From Imperialibacter roseus (GTDB taxonomy: Bacteria; Bacteroidota; Bacteroidia; Cytophagales; Cyclobacteriaceae), in contig NZ_CP136051.1 in assembly GCF_032999765.1 (NCBI RefSeq), positions 1-64,000 on the forward strand: DNA of 64,000 nucleotides, given 5' to 3'. Position 1 is the stretch's first letter, and every line of letters starts with the position of its first letter. A program made the position numbers and the translations under genes. Shown piece after piece: positions 9,380 through 20,409 of this stretch. The notes beneath the pieces are model-generated. The model was given only the letters and a program-made list of their open reading frames with translations. It had not been told where the DNA came from and did no database searches.

Positions 9380-11884
9380 ATGAATAACAATAAAGAGAAA
9401 GAACTAGCAGTAGCTTTTTTGTCGGAAATACAAGAAGACGAATCAGGAGATATTATACAGCTAGTATCAACTGACCTGGAGGAGGATTTGAAGCCGGAGG
9501 ATGTGCCTGATGAGGTGCCCATTCTGCCGATAAAGAACACCGTGTTGTATCCGGGGGTAGTGATTCCCATTACGGTGAGCCGACAGAAGTCAATCCGGCT
9601 GGTGAAAAAAGCCTATAAAGGCAGTAAAATTATTGGTGTGCTGGCTCAGAAGAACAGAAAAGCTGAGGAGCCAAAATCTGACGACCTATATACAGTGGGC
9701 ACCATTGCCCGCATATTAAAAATGCTCGTGATGCCAGACGGCAACACAACGATCATTATACAGGGCAAGAGCCGGTTTGAGGTTGAAAGCATCATTCAGG
9801 AAGACCCGTTTATCAGTGCCAGGGTAAAGCTCCTTGCCGAAAAGTTTCCTGCCAAGTCAAGCAAAGAAACCAAAGCGCTTATTCAGTCGCTAAAGGACGC
9901 AGCTTACAAGGTAATGAAGCTGAATCCGGAGATACCCAAAGAAGCCCATGCCGCCCTAGGTAACATAGACAATAGCAGCTTTCTCACTCATTTTCTTTCA
10001 TCCAATGTGAATGCCGATGTGGCTGATAAGCAAAAGCTGCTGGAAACCCACGATGGAGTAAAGAGGGCTGAGTTGCTGCTGGAGTACATGCTGAAAGACA
10101 TTCAAATGCTTGAAATCAAGCAGGAGATTCAAAATAAGGTGCATTCCGACATTGATCAGCAGCAGCGGGATTACTACCTCCGTCAGCAAATCAAAGTACT
10201 CCAGAATGAATTGGGGTACGACGGTCCGGAAAAAGATATCCAGGAGCTGAGAAAGCTGGGTGCAGAGAAAAAATGGGACGAGGAGGTGAAACAGCACTTC
10301 TTCAAAGAGCTTGACAAAATTTCCAGGATGAACCCTGCCGCCGCTGAGTTTCCGGTGGCGATGAACTATGTCGATTTTATGGTTCACCTGCCCTGGAATG
10401 AGTATACGCAGGACAATTTTGACCTGAAAAGAGCCCGGAAGATTCTCGACGAAGATCACTATGGCATGAAAAAGGTCAAGGAGAGAATTCTTGAATACCT
10501 GGCCGTGTTAAAGCTCAAGGGCGACATGAAAAGCCCCATTCTTTGTCTTTATGGTCCTCCCGGTGTGGGAAAAACATCCCTGGGAAGATCGATTGCCCGT
10601 TCACTCGACAGACATTATGTCAGGATGTCGCTGGGTGGTGTGCACGACGAGGCGGAAGTGAGAGGCCACAGAAAGACTTATATTGGTGCCATGCCGGGAA
10701 AGATTGTCGGCAACATATCAAAAGCCAAGTCGTCAAACCCCGTTTTTATCCTTGATGAAATCGACAAAGTAAGCTCTAATTTCAGAGGAGATCCGTCGTC
10801 CGCACTTTTGGAAGTGCTTGACCCGGAGCAAAACAATAGCTTCACTGACAACTACCTGGAGGTGGGCTACGATCTGTCGAAGGTGCTGTTTATCGCTACG
10901 GCCAACACACTTGAGACCATCCAGCCTGCTTTGCGTGACAGGATGGAGATCATAGAGATTACCGGCTACACGCTGGAGGAGAAGATTGAAATTGCCAAGC
11001 AGCACCTGATACCCAAGCAGCGCAAAGAGCATGGGGTAAAGGCATCTCAGATTAAATTTACCGACGAGGCTATCGGGAAAATTATAGATGATTACACCAG
11101 AGAATCTGGCGTAAGAACGCTTGAACGGAGAATTGCCACGGTAATCAGAAATGCTGCCAAGTCCATTGCCATGGAGGAGGCCTATACAAAGACCATCAAA
11201 GGAAAGGAAGTGCGCAAAATTTTGGGTGCTGAAATCTTTGATAAAGAGGTCTATTCCGACAACACGCACCCGGGTGTAGTCACAGGCCTGGCCTGGACAC
11301 AGGTAGGAGGGGAGATCTTGTTCATCGAGTCGTCGCTGAGCAGGGGTAAAGGCAAATTGACACTGTCTGGCCAACTAGGTGACGTGATGAAGGAGTCAGC
11401 CGTGGCTGCGTTATCATACCTGAAGTCGAACGCCCATAAGCTCGACATCGACCACCAGGTCTTTGATCATTACGACCTGCATGTACACGTGCCGGCTGGT
11501 GCAGTGCCAAAAGACGGGCCGTCGGCAGGGATTACCATGCTCACATCGCTGGCATCGATTTATACGCAGCGCAGGGTGAAAGACAAGCTGGCCATGACCG
11601 GAGAAATCACCCTCAGAGGAAAGGTGCTTCCCGTGGGAGGCATCAAAGAGAAAATACTTGCAGCCAAGCGTGCCGGGATAGAAGAGATCATCCTGAGCAG
11701 TCGCAACCGCAAGGACATTGAAGAAATTGAGCCTAATTATATTGAGAACCTTAAGATTAACTACGTCGACAATGTAGACGAAGTGTTGAAGCTAGCGCTA
11801 CTCAAATCGAAGGTGGAAGGGGCTACGCATCTTTGGCCTATTAAAGGATTGGCCAAAGAAATGGCCACCGTTGAGGATTTATGA
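9380..11884 (+). CDS. lon: ATP-dependent protease Lon
   Basis: An 834-residue cytoplasmic AAA+ serine protease that degrades misfolded and regulatory proteins. The N-terminal substrate-binding LON domain begins with [16 protein letters not shown] (about residues 43-58); Walker A is [11 protein letters not shown] (about 390-400), Walker [10 protein letters not shown] (about 455-463), and the C-terminal protease domain has the catalytic Ser in [11 protein letters not shown] (about 716) and catalytic Lys in [10 protein letters not shown] (about 758). Length is normal. Its stop overlaps the porQ start by four bases (ATGA), so an operon lon-porQ-hslU is very likely. No clear heat-shock operator was recognised upstream. 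Confidence 0.98.
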   Translation: MNNNKEKELAVAFLSEIQEDESGDIIQLVSTDLEEDLKPEDVPDEVPILPIKNTVLYPGVVIPITVSRQKSIRLVKKAYKGSKIIGVLAQKNRKAEEPKSDDLYTVGTIARILKMLVMPDGNTTIIIQGKSRFEVESIIQEDPFISARVKLLAEKFPAKSSKETKALIQSLKDAAYKVMKLNPEIPKEAHAALGNIDNSSFLTHFLSSNVNADVADKQKLLETHDGVKRAELLLEYMLKDIQMLEIKQEIQNKVHSDIDQQQRDYYLRQQIKVLQNELGYDGPEKDIQELRKLGAEKKWDEEVKQHFFKELDKISRMNPAAAEFPVAMNYVDFMVHLPWNEYTQDNFDLKRARKILDEDHYGMKKVKERILEYLAVLKLKGDMKSPILCLYGPPGVGKTSLGRSIARSLDRHYVRMSLGGVHDEAEVRGHRKTYIGAMPGKIVGNISKAKSSNPVFILDEIDKVSSNFRGDPSSALLEVLDPEQNNSFTDNYLEVGYDLSKVLFIATANTLETIQPALRDRMEIIEITGYTLEEKIEIAKQHLIPKQRKEHGVKASQIKFTDEAIGKIIDDYTRESGVRTLERRIATVIRNAAKSIAMEEAYTKTIKGKEVRKILGAEIFDKEVYSDNTHPGVVTGLAWTQVGGEILFIESSLSRGKGKLTLSGQLGDVMKESAVAALSYLKSNAHKLDIDHQVFDHYDLHVHVPAGAVPKDGPSAGITMLTSLASIYTQRRVKDKLAMTGEITLRGKVLPVGGIKEKILAAKRAGIEEIILSSRNRKDIEEIEPNYIENLKINYVDNVDEVLKLALLKSKVEGATHLWPIKGLAKEMATVEDL

Positions 11885-12924
11885 GAGGGAGCCACCTAAA
11901 TACCCTGGGTATCATTTTGTTGCTTTTGCTAGTAATGACGGATGCGGGGTATGCGCAAATTGGTGGTCAAGACTCCTTTCAATTTCTAAATACGCCTGTT
12001 AATGCGAGAGTAGCTGCGCTTGGGGGCTACAATGTATCCCAAAATCGAGGCGACCTGAACTGGGTTTTTTATAACCCTGCGCTGCTCGACTCGGTAGCAG
12101 CCGGTGATATTTCTATTTCTTACGTTAACTTTTATGGGGGCAGCAAATATAGTCAGGTGGCCTACGCTTTTGACACGAAGGCGGTTGGGAAAGCGGCAGT
12201 TGGGCTCACGCACCTCAGCCATGGAAACTTCGATAGCTACGACGAGGCTGGCAACTACCTGGGCACTTTCAATGCCAGCGAATATGCTGTGAGGGTATCG
12301 CTGAGCCACAGAATGGGCCCTTTTCTGATGGGAGTGGCTCCGCAACTGGCTGTATCGAGCATTGCTGGCTTCCGGTCTTCAGCACTCATGGCCGACATTG
12401 GTGGGGTATTTCAGCACCCCCGCAAACAGCTGAGTGTTGGGTTGGTGATAAAAAACGCTGGCTTTGCCCTTGGCAGGTATGCAGAGGAAAAAACCAGCCT
12501 TGCATTTGATGTTCAGCTTGGCATGAGTTTCAAGCCTGAGCAAATGCCGGTAATTTTCACATTCACGGGCACCAATCTGCCAAAGCAAAACCTGGTATAC
12601 TTTGAACCCGACAGCAGGTTAAACTTCAACGAAGCTGTGCCGGGCACGTTTACCAAAATATTCAGCAGAGTGAACATTGGCACCGAGTTTTTGTTTGGGC
12701 CTAATTTCCACGTATTGGCTGGATACAACCACCGAATAAGACGAGAGCTAAGACTGGAGCAGGCCGGCGGAAGTGCAGGCTTTTCAGTCGGTGTTTGGAT
12801 AAAAATTAAATCATTTGAATTAACAATAGCCCGTTCGCACTACCACGTGGTGGGTGGCAATACCCATTTTACTGTCAGCCACAATGTGAACCGGTTATTT
12901 CATAAACGAAAATCAGCATCATGA
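11881..12924 (+). CDS. porQ: Type IX secretion system protein PorQ
   Basis: A 347-residue outer-membrane beta-barrel of the PorQ family; PorQ works with PorU, PorV and PorZ in the T9SS attachment complex. A signal peptide ([18 protein letters not shown]) is followed by the family opening [20 protein letters not shown] and GGYNVS, then NPALLDS and alternating beta strands to the end. The start overlaps lon by ATGA and its own stop overlaps hslU by ATGA, so its translation is coupled to both proteases. An alternative start at a later Met would remove the signal peptide, so 11881 is kept. Confidence 0.9.
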   Translation: MRGSHLNTLGIILLLLLVMTDAGYAQIGGQDSFQFLNTPVNARVAALGGYNVSQNRGDLNWVFYNPALLDSVAAGDISISYVNFYGGSKYSQVAYAFDTKAVGKAAVGLTHLSHGNFDSYDEAGNYLGTFNASEYAVRVSLSHRMGPFLMGVAPQLAVSSIAGFRSSALMADIGGVFQHPRKQLSVGLVIKNAGFALGRYAEEKTSLAFDVQLGMSFKPEQMPVIFTFTGTNLPKQNLVYFEPDSRLNFNEAVPGTFTKIFSRVNIGTEFLFGPNFHVLAGYNHRIRRELRLEQAGGSAGFSVGVWIKIKSFELTIARSHYHVVGGNTHFTVSHNVNRLFHKRKSAS

Positions 12925-14327
12925 TAGATCAGAACAAATATTTGACCCCGAGGCAAATTGTTGCCGAGCTCGATAAATACATCATAGGTCAGGACGACGC
13001 CAAGAGAAATGTGGCCATTGCGCTCAGAAACAGATGGCGCCGCATGCACAGCCATGAAGACATCAAGGGAGAGATTGTGCCCAACAATATCCTGATGATT
13101 GGAGCTACGGGCGTTGGCAAAACAGAAATTGCCCGCCGCCTGGCCAAGCTTGCTGATGCGCCTTTTACCAAGGTGGAGGCATCCAAGTTTACCGAAGTTG
13201 GTTATGTGGGCCGTGATGTGGAAAGCATGGTGCGTGACCTGGTAGAGCAAGCCGTTAACATGGTGAAGCAAAGCAAAAAGGAAGAGGTGAAAGGGAAAGC
13301 AGAGCTCGCTGTTGAAGGCATTATACTGGATGCTTTGATACCTCCGATGAAGTCGGCGCCATCGAGGCAGCCGGCTGGCGCTCCCGGCGCAGACAATGCC
13401 ATTGACATTACACCGGAGAACGATGAAGAGCTCAACGAGAGAACCCGTGAGAGATTCCGTGAAAAGATAAGAAATGGTGAGCTTGATGACCGCAAAATAG
13501 AAATCAATGTGAAGGCGCCTGGTCAGGGGAATGTGGGCATGATTGGCGGTGGTATGATGGACGAGGTGAGCATGATGAACCTGCAGGAGATGCTGGGTAA
13601 TATGCTGCCGAAAAAGAATAAGAAGAGGAAAGTGACAATAGCAGAAGCCAAGAAGCTACTGTTGGAGGAAGAGGTGCACAAGCTGATCGACATGGACGAG
13701 GTGAAGGAAGAAGCCATCGAAAAGGCACAGAACTCCGGTATTATCTTCATCGACGAGATTGACAAGATCGCCAGCAGTGCGGGCAAAGGCGGTGGTGCCG
13801 ATGTAAGCCGGGAAGGCGTGCAGCGAGACCTCCTGCCGATTGTGGAAGGAAGTGCTGTGAATACAAAGTATGGTGTCATTAACACTGAGCACATCCTTTT
13901 CATGGCTGCAGGAGCTTTTCACGTGTCAAAGCCCTCAGACCTTATTCCTGAGCTTCAGGGTCGCTTCCCGATTAGAGTAGAGCTGGAAAACCTCACCAAG
14001 GGCGACTTCCTCCGCATCCTGAGAGAACCAAAAAATGCCCTCACCAAGCAATATGAAGCGCTGCTGAAGTCGGAAGATGTAGAGCTTACCTTCAGCGATG
14101 AGGCACTGGAGGAGTTGGCCGACACAGCCTTTACCATCAACTCCGAAGTGGAGAACATAGGCGCAAGGAGGTTGCACACAGTGATGAGCCGACTGTTGAA
14201 TGAATTTCTATTTGATATTCCCGACAAGATCGGCCCTAATTCCAAGCTCGTAATCACCAAAGAGATGGTAAATGAGAAGCTCTCAGGGCTGGTGAAGAAT
14301 AAGGATTTGAGCAGGTATATCCTGTAA
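12921..14327 (+). CDS. hslU: ATP-dependent unfoldase subunit HslU (ClpY)
   Basis: A 468-residue AAA+ unfoldase that feeds substrates to the HslV peptidase. The start [21 protein letters not shown], Walker [12 protein letters not shown] (about residues 61-71), the intermediate domain (about 110-240, with a Met/Gly-rich stretch [11 protein letters not shown]), Walker [12 protein letters not shown] (about 274-284) and the C-terminal tail LSRYIL, which in this family docks into HslV, are all present. The partner gene hslV is not next to it on either side, unlike the hslVU pair of many bacteria, so HslV is expected elsewhere in the genome. It ends the lon-porQ-hslU operon. Confidence 0.97.
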   Translation: MIDQNKYLTPRQIVAELDKYIIGQDDAKRNVAIALRNRWRRMHSHEDIKGEIVPNNILMIGATGVGKTEIARRLAKLADAPFTKVEASKFTEVGYVGRDVESMVRDLVEQAVNMVKQSKKEEVKGKAELAVEGIILDALIPPMKSAPSRQPAGAPGADNAIDITPENDEELNERTRERFREKIRNGELDDRKIEINVKAPGQGNVGMIGGGMMDEVSMMNLQEMLGNMLPKKNKKRKVTIAEAKKLLLEEEVHKLIDMDEVKEEAIEKAQNSGIIFIDEIDKIASSAGKGGGADVSREGVQRDLLPIVEGSAVNTKYGVINTEHILFMAAGAFHVSKPSDLIPELQGRFPIRVELENLTKGDFLRILREPKNALTKQYEALLKSEDVELTFSDEALEELADTAFTINSEVENIGARRLHTVMSRLLNEFLFDIPDKIGPNSKLVITKEMVNEKLSGLVKNKDLSRYIL

Positions 14328-14346
14328 ATCAGAAACCTCACTTTTC

Positions 14347-14378
14347 AAAAGCCGGGCATTATCGTTGTCTGGCTTTTT
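14347..14378 (+). terminator. Intrinsic terminator after hslU
   Basis: AAAAGCCGGGCA (14347-14358) pairs, with two G-T wobbles, with TGTCTGGCTTTTT (14366-14378), leaving a seven-base loop and a T tract. It lies 20 bases after the hslU stop and closes the operon. Confidence 0.75.
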
Positions 14379-14531
14379 CTATCCGTATGCCCAATTTTGA
14401 AAATGAGGCAGCTGCCATTGCCGTGCTATTCCAATTCTATTTGGGTATTGGTTGATTATTAGTTTCACAATGTTATTGTATTGGCGGCTTATTTTTTTGA
14501 AAAATAACCTATGATGTAAGAGTTTTTATTA

Positions 14532-14560
14532 TTGGAAAGTCATATATTATCTTACTTTTA
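14532..14560 (+). promoter_or_regulatory. Candidate Bacteroidota promoter for the kelch-repeat protein
   Basis: TTG at 14532-14534 and TACTTTTA at 14553-14560 are 18 bases apart, close to the -33 TTTG / -7 TAnnTTTG pattern, with the last base of the -7 box not matching. The region 14380-14580 is AT-rich and otherwise empty. The start codon is at 14592. Confidence 0.35.
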
Positions 14561-14591
14561 TCATAGTTGAGTTGTCTCTATTTTTTCTGAA

Positions 14592-17500
14592 ATGACACCA
14601 AATTCCTCTGTCTGCAAGCTAGAACCAGTATTTATCCTCGCCAAACAGGTATTTCGAAGACTCGGAATGGCAGGAGTAGTAACAACATATCTGCTAGTCG
14701 CTCTAAATTCACCGGTGTGGGCGCAGAATTTCCAGGTAAAATCGACCTGGCTATCTGGTGAAAAAACGACCAACCACCAAATCCCTCATTATGGAGAGAA
14801 AGGAGTGCCAACTACTGAAACCCAGCCCGGCGCCCGAAAGAATATGGTGAGCTGGGAAGACGGTCAGGGAAATCTTTGGATTTTTGGAGGTTATGGCCTG
14901 AATGAGGACGGCAAAATTGGGTATTTGAATGATTTGTGGATGTGGGATGGGCAATTTTGGACGTGGAAAAGCGGAAGCAAAGAGGTAAATATTAATGGAG
15001 CATACGGTGCTAAGAACGTTGCATCAGAAAGCAGCTTCCCAGGGGGACGAAATAATGCTGTTGGATGGACAGATCAAAATGGCAGCCTGTGGTTGTTTGG
15101 AGGCTTTGGTTATGATAATAGTGCTGTTGAACCCGGTCAGTTGAACGACCTTTGGAAGTGGGATGAAAGCAAATGGGTATGGGTAAGTGGATCTGATGTA
15201 GATAGACAAACAGGTGTTTACGGCACTTTGGGTGTTTCTTCAGCGGCAAATGTGCCTGGTTCCAGGCAACTATCGACAGTTTCTAAAGGGGTTAATGGTG
15301 AGGCCTATATTTTCGGCGGGCAGGGCTATTCTGCAAGTGGCGAAGGATTTCTCAATGATCTGTGGAAATGGGATGGAGAGAATTGGACCTGGGTAGCGGG
15401 TATTTCAGACGATGGAGAGTACGGCAACTATGGAACCCAAATGGTCGCAGCAAGTAGCAATACACCTGGGGCGAGGATAGCTCCCACTTCATGGGTTGAC
15501 CAAAACGGAAACTACTGGTTATTTGGAGGATATGGGTATGCTACCTCTCAGTTAGGCACACTCAACGATTTGTGGGTTTGGGACGGGCAACAATGGATGT
15601 GGGTCAAGGGATCAAACTTAAACTATAGCGACGGAAATTTCGGACAACAAAATGTTACCGAGTCATCCAACACGCCACGTGCATTGAGCGGAGCAGTTAT
15701 TTGGCGAGAAGAGAACGGAAATGTCTTACTTTTTGGAGGTAGCTGGGGTCAGTTAGACGACCAATACTCAGGTGATTTATGGCGTTGGGACGGAGTGAAC
15801 TGGACCTGGGTGAAAGGAAGTGGAAAGCAAAATCAAATAAGCCTATTTGGAGAGCAAGGCATACCATCAAGCTCAAATCTTCCTGGATCGAGGTTCTATC
15901 CTGCCGTATGGCATGATCCAGATGGCTACGTCCATATTTATGGGGGAGTCGGGCACGATGCTCATCTGGCATATGGAGATGCCTTGTGCGATTGGTGGAA
16001 GTGGGACGGAACTGACTGGACATGGGAGTCGGGATACCAGCAAATTGTTGTACCTGGCAATTTCGGTTCAAAAGGAGTTCCGTCAAGTGAAAATATTCCT
16101 GGGCCAAGAAGAAATGCCGCTAGTTGGTTGGACTCACAAAATAATTTTTGGCTGTTTGGAGGTGTTGGACTGGACGGAAGCTACAGTACCGGAAGTCTAA
16201 ATGATCTTTGGAAGTGGGACGGTGACGTGTGGACTTGGGTAAGTGGTAGTAGTTCAATGATGCAAAGGGGCAATTATGGAGCGCAAGGAGTGGCCAGTGC
16301 CAGTAATACTCCAGGAGCCAGGTTTGGCTCCGTTACTTGGACAGACACAGAAGATAACCTTTGGCTTTTTGGGGGCTGGGGCAACGATGGTAATGGCTAT
16401 CATAGCTTGCTTAATGACTTATGGAAATGGGATGGCGAGAATTGGGTTTGGGTATCCGGAAGCAAATTGTCTAAAAGTCAGGGGATGTATGGCATTTTAG
16501 GCATTGGAGATGCGTCAAACCAGCCTCCTTGCCGCTATAACGCTAGTTCCTGGGTTGATTTACAGGGGAACTTATGGTTGTTTGGAGGAAGCTCCTTCAC
16601 CGAAAACGGTCAAACTGTTGCTCTGAACGACCTTTGGAAGTGGGATGGGGAAGTATGGACATGGATGAGCGGAAGTGATGCACCTAATGGCCAAGGTATT
16701 TACGGGACAAAGGATGTCGCTGACCCAGCTAACTCTCCTGGCGCCAGATCAATGGCATCATCAGCAGTAGATCAAGAGGGTAACTTGTGGCTTTTTGGGG
16801 GAGGAGGTTTCAGTGATTTATGGAAATGGGATGGAAGTGCATGGACCTGGGTTAATGGCTCCGATGAATTATATAAACATCCAATTTACGGGTTTTTGAA
16901 TGTTCCTGACCCCTCTAACAGACCGGGTTATCGTCAGGAAGCGTTTGCCTGGTTCGATTCGTCTGGCCGTTTTTGGTTCTTCGGAGGATCCGGCTATGAC
17001 ATGCAGGCAAGTAACGAACTCTGGGTGCGGGAAGAAGGTGTCTGGAGGTGGGTCAAAGGAAACGGTGTTACATCGGCGAAATTCGGCAGTTATGACAAAA
17101 TGAGGGAATCCTCTTTTGACAGCTACCCAGGAGGGAGGAAATCAATGGCTGCTGGTGTGGCACCAGATGGAGCACTATATATATTTGGTGGTTTAGGGCA
17201 GCCAGTCCATGTGCGCTCTGAAAGAAATGACTTTTGGCGGTTGGAGATTGGCAGCTTTGAGGCTGTTATTGAGTTTCCTGCGATGCCGGACAAAACCTTC
17301 GGAGACGCTCCATTTGAACTTATCGTTGAAGGAGGAATTCCAGAAACACCCTTTGTTTTCCAGAGTAGTAATGAAGAGGTAGCAATTGTTGACGGGTCTA
17401 CGCTCACAATTGTTGGCGCTGGTGAGGCTGTTATTTCGGCTAGCCAACCGGCAGCAAATGATTATTTTTCGCCAGCGCCGGTACTACAGACACTGGTCGT

Positions 17501-19856
17501 CCACAAAGCCCCATTGATTATTTCTGCCTTGGACAAAGAGGTCGTTTATCAGGAGAATATGCAAGACTTGCTTGAGGTGTCCTCAGAAGGTTTCGTGAAT
17601 GATGACGATGTAGATGACCTGGAAGGAGAGCTGCAATATGAAGCAATTCCAACTTCTGTGGGAGACTACGCTGGGGCCATTGTGCCTTTTGGCTTAAGCA
17701 GCAGCAATTATGAGATCAGCTACTTTGCCGGTGACCTTACCGTTCTTCCAAGACCAATAAGTGTAGTAGCAATTGACAAAGAGAAGTTTTACGGAGCAAG
17801 TGATCCTGATTTTTCTTTTAAGGTCACCGAGGGGAGCCTGGTTGGCGAAGACCTGTGGAGCGGGGTATTGCAGAGGGAGGTTGGCGAGGCCATTGGGTCT
17901 TATGGAATTAATCAGGGTACATTGAGCGCCGGTGAGAATTACTTACTCTCATTTATCGGGGCAACTTTTACAATTGAAATAGCCCCCATTTTGATAACCG
18001 CTGATGCAAACAGCAAGATTTACGGCAGTGCTGATCCTTTGCTGTCTTTTGAAATATTAGAAGGAGCCTTGAAAGACGGGGATGAATTTAGCGGATCACT
18101 TCATCGGGAAGAGGGAGAAACAGCTGGTGAGTATGTTATTGATATTGGACTACTGACTGCTGGCAACAATTACTTGGTTACACTGAAACCATCTACCTTC
18201 AAAATCGAGCCCAGGCCGATGACTATTACAGCCAATTCGGCTAGCAAAACCTATGGAGAAACCGACCCAGACCTAACTTATAGGGTATCAGCCGGGGAAG
18301 TCCTTGAATCAGACGAATTTACCGGTGCTTTGACAAGGACTGAGGGCGAGAATGCTGGTGAATATGCTATTGAGCAGGGTTCCCTTACCTTGGGAAGCAA
18401 TTATGCTATTGACTTCACCGGCGGTGTCTTTCTTATTCAAAAGGCAAGTCAAACCATCCAGTTCGACGACCTTCCCGATGTTAGCTTGAGCATTTCGGAG
18501 CTGAGTTTGAACGCTACCGCCACGTCTGGACTGCCTGTAAACTATACTGTATCCGGGTCAGCCGAATTGGATGACAACAATAAGTTGACATTGTTAGATG
18601 CAGGCGAGGTGCTAGTAACAGCCTCTCAGTCTGGAAATAGCAACTACCTGGCTGCACTTGATGTCACACATGCTTTTTCAGTCCTTGCTGATGTTCGGAT
18701 CGATCAGGAAATCACTTTCGAGCTTATTTCATCAGTGATGGTAGGACATGAGCCGATCGAGCTTAGTGCCTCAGCTAGTAGTGGATTGGCCATAGAATAT
18801 TCTATTGAAGGACCAGGAGAGATAAATGAGGGGCTTCTGACTGTTACCGGGGCAGGAGAAATAATTATTACTGCAGGCCAACCTGGGAATGAGGAGTACA
18901 AACCGGCCATTCCCGTCACGAGAGAAATGGAGGTGACAGCCATGCTGACCATTTCAGGTAAAGTGACCACCCCTGATGGGGAGGCTGTTGCTGGTAAAGT
19001 GCAACTTTTCTATAAAACAGGCGGCTTGGCAAAACAGATTGATACTTCTGATGGAAGCTATCTCTTCGAGCATCTGGCGACAGGGGAATACTACCTTCGT
19101 ATGGTATCCTTGGGCGAGCTCTCAAAAGACTATTATCCTACTTATTATTTCCATGGGTTGCATTGGGAACATGCATTGTCCATAGAATTGAGTGGCGAGA
19201 GTTTGTCGGGCATTGACTGGGAACTGATTGCCAAGGACCACGATGATGGTCATCATGGAAAGGGCCATGTTAGAGGCAGAGTGGTCTCGAGTGAAGAGGG
19301 TGACGGAGCGAAAATTATCAGGGGCAGGCTGTTGGATGGAACACCGATGCCGGATGTATCCGTCTATTTATTCGGGGAAGGAGGAACGGTCTACGCAGAG
19401 GCAGTTTCTGATGACTCTGGTGATTTTGAAATCCGCAATATAGAGGCGGGGCGTTATTTTCTATTCATCGATGTAGTAGGAGCGGCCGCTGATGCCAACC
19501 AGAATACACTTGAAATTGACGAAACCCACACCCTCGAAGTCACTGCATCCGTGGGTAGCGCTGGAGTAAGCATCACTATAGCTGAAGTACTCAAAGCCTC
19601 GGCAGAGGCTTTCGATGTTAGTTTTTACCCAAATCCTGTGTCAGGTGAGTTGAAGATTGAGTTGCCAGAGGTGGCGAACGCCGGGACGTTCACGTTGAGC
19701 ACTTATGACCTTCTTGGGAGGCTGTTACACTCAGTTTCAACAAGCAATCACCTTGTAATACTCGAAGTAAGAGACTATAAACCTGGAGTCTACCTTGTTA
19801 TGATAAAAGATGTTTCAGGAAAAAACCTCCATATCCTGAAGATTATAAAGGAATAG
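14592..19856 (+). CDS. Giant secreted kelch-repeat / MBG / Ig-like protein with T9SS type A sorting signal
   Basis: A 1754-residue surface or secreted protein. A signal peptide ends near VWAQ (about residue 45). Twelve kelch-like units occupy about 78-890. Next come an Ig-like unit (MPDKTFGDAPFEL, about 898-975), four MBG-type units of about 80 residues each with YGxxDPxL motifs (about 978-1285), two more Ig-like units, and two carboxypeptidase-regulatory-like domains (about 1455-1670) separated by a His/Asp-rich linker (DHDDGHHGKGHVRG). The end carries a type A T9SS signal: FYPNPVSGEL, the YDLLGRLL strand, then PGVYLVMI and a basic tail. The function is probably adhesion or glycan binding; no catalytic motif was recognised. 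The gene is monocistronic. Met at about residue 27 is an alternative start. Confidence 0.88.
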   Translation: MTPNSSVCKLEPVFILAKQVFRRLGMAGVVTTYLLVALNSPVWAQNFQVKSTWLSGEKTTNHQIPHYGEKGVPTTETQPGARKNMVSWEDGQGNLWIFGGYGLNEDGKIGYLNDLWMWDGQFWTWKSGSKEVNINGAYGAKNVASESSFPGGRNNAVGWTDQNGSLWLFGGFGYDNSAVEPGQLNDLWKWDESKWVWVSGSDVDRQTGVYGTLGVSSAANVPGSRQLSTVSKGVNGEAYIFGGQGYSASGEGFLNDLWKWDGENWTWVAGISDDGEYGNYGTQMVAASSNTPGARIAPTSWVDQNGNYWLFGGYGYATSQLGTLNDLWVWDGQQWMWVKGSNLNYSDGNFGQQNVTESSNTPRALSGAVIWREENGNVLLFGGSWGQLDDQYSGDLWRWDGVNWTWVKGSGKQNQISLFGEQGIPSSSNLPGSRFYPAVWHDPDGYVHIYGGVGHDAHLAYGDALCDWWKWDGTDWTWESGYQQIVVPGNFGSKGVPSSENIPGPRRNAASWLDSQNNFWLFGGVGLDGSYSTGSLNDLWKWDGDVWTWVSGSSSMMQRGNYGAQGVASASNTPGARFGSVTWTDTEDNLWLFGGWGNDGNGYHSLLNDLWKWDGENWVWVSGSKLSKSQGMYGILGIGDASNQPPCRYNASSWVDLQGNLWLFGGSSFTENGQTVALNDLWKWDGEVWTWMSGSDAPNGQGIYGTKDVADPANSPGARSMASSAVDQEGNLWLFGGGGFSDLWKWDGSAWTWVNGSDELYKHPIYGFLNVPDPSNRPGYRQEAFAWFDSSGRFWFFGGSGYDMQASNELWVREEGVWRWVKGNGVTSAKFGSYDKMRESSFDSYPGGRKSMAAGVAPDGALYIFGGLGQPVHVRSERNDFWRLEIGSFEAVIEFPAMPDKTFGDAPFELIVEGGIPETPFVFQSSNEEVAIVDGSTLTIVGAGEAVISASQPAANDYFSPAPVLQTLVVHKAPLIISALDKEVVYQENMQDLLEVSSEGFVNDDDVDDLEGELQYEAIPTSVGDYAGAIVPFGLSSSNYEISYFAGDLTVLPRPISVVAIDKEKFYGASDPDFSFKVTEGSLVGEDLWSGVLQREVGEAIGSYGINQGTLSAGENYLLSFIGATFTIEIAPILITADANSKIYGSADPLLSFEILEGALKDGDEFSGSLHREEGETAGEYVIDIGLLTAGNNYLVTLKPSTFKIEPRPMTITANSASKTYGETDPDLTYRVSAGEVLESDEFTGALTRTEGENAGEYAIEQGSLTLGSNYAIDFTGGVFLIQKASQTIQFDDLPDVSLSISELSLNATATSGLPVNYTVSGSAELDDNNKLTLLDAGEVLVTASQSGNSNYLAALDVTHAFSVLADVRIDQEITFELISSVMVGHEPIELSASASSGLAIEYSIEGPGEINEGLLTVTGAGEIIITAGQPGNEEYKPAIPVTREMEVTAMLTISGKVTTPDGEAVAGKVQLFYKTGGLAKQIDTSDGSYLFEHLATGEYYLRMVSLGELSKDYYPTYYFHGLHWEHALSIELSGESLSGIDWELIAKDHDDGHHGKGHVRGRVVSSEEGDGAKIIRGRLLDGTPMPDVSVYLFGEGGTVYAEAVSDDSGDFEIRNIEAGRYFLFIDVVGAAADANQNTLEIDETHTLEVTASVGSAGVSITIAEVLKASAEAFDVSFYPNPVSGELKIELPEVANAGTFTLSTYDLLGRLLHSVSTSNHLVILEVRDYKPGVYLVMIKDVSGKNLHILKIIKE
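14824..17262 (+). repeat. Twelve tandem kelch-like units within the giant secreted protein
   Basis: Each unit is 60-75 residues (about 200-220 bases) with the pattern PGxR, a hydrophobic strand, a D/NG turn, LWLFGG, then LNDLWKWDG, a residue pair, WTWVSGS. Twelve PGxR/FGG pairs can be counted, the last two degenerate (SNELWVREEG and RNDFWRLEIG). Twelve blades could make two six-bladed propellers. Units are diverged at DNA level, so they are old rather than freshly amplified. Confidence 0.85.
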
Positions 19857-19891
19857 GCGAAATAGATTTTTGGCTGCGGGGGGTAGGATAA

Positions 19892-20395
19892 TCAATACCC
19901 CTCCGGTAAGCCCTTCGGGTAGTGAAAGAAAAGCAGCTTGCCCGCCTCGTAGCCAATGTCCCGCCAGTAGTTTACTTCGAATGAAATGCCAACGGCTCCG
20001 GTGGTCGGAATATTCTCGATGGACGCTCCAGCCAGTTGGTTGGCAAACTCCGTAAGGCCAGGGTTGTGGCCAAAAAGCATCACCGACGTGTGTTGGTCGT
20101 CTAGTTCAACCACCACCTTCAGCAACCTGTCTGGCCAGGCATGATAAACAGATTTGTCAGTGACGATTTCTCTTTTGTCAATTCCAAGCTCCGCAGCCAC
20201 CTTTTTAGCAGTCTTGATGGCTCGTTCCGCTGGGCTGCTGACTACAAGGTCAGGGTGAATTTGTTGATCATTAAGGAACTTGCCCATCCTCGGAGCATCT
20301 GATTTGCCCCGGCTGCTTAGTGGCCTTTGGAAGTCGTCCAGCTCAGGGAAGTCCCAGCTCGATTTTGCGTGCCGTACAAGATAGATTGTCTTCAT
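19892..20395 (-). CDS. sixA: SixA-like histidine phosphatase
   Basis: A 167-residue cytoplasmic member of the histidine phosphatase (phosphoglycerate-mutase-like) superfamily, SixA branch; E. coli SixA removes phosphate from phosphohistidine proteins. The RHG-type motif YLVRHAKSSW at residues 5-14 holds the nucleophilic His; a second conserved His lies in MLFGHNPGLTEFAN (about 110). Length is that of a minimal single-domain SixA. It sits 14 bases downstream of the GT9 gene on the same strand, so they are probably cotranscribed; no functional link is obvious. The true substrate in Bacteroidota is not known. Confidence 0.85.
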   Translation of the reverse strand: MKTIYLVRHAKSSWDFPELDDFQRPLSSRGKSDAPRMGKFLNDQQIHPDLVVSSPAERAIKTAKKVAAELGIDKREIVTDKSVYHAWPDRLLKVVVELDDQHTSVMLFGHNPGLTEFANQLAGASIENIPTTGAVGISFEVNYWRDIGYEAGKLLFFHYPKGLPEGY

Positions 20396-20409
20396 AAACT
20401 GGAGTCAAA

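Noticed and set aside
13202-14341. Several antisense frames of 70-130 codons within hslU
   Set aside because: All are shadows of the conserved hslU frame with Ser/Leu-rich composition typical of reverse reading.
19866-19915. Hairpin GGGGTA / TACCCC between the kelch protein and sixA as a terminator
   Set aside because: The stem is only six bases and no T tract follows.
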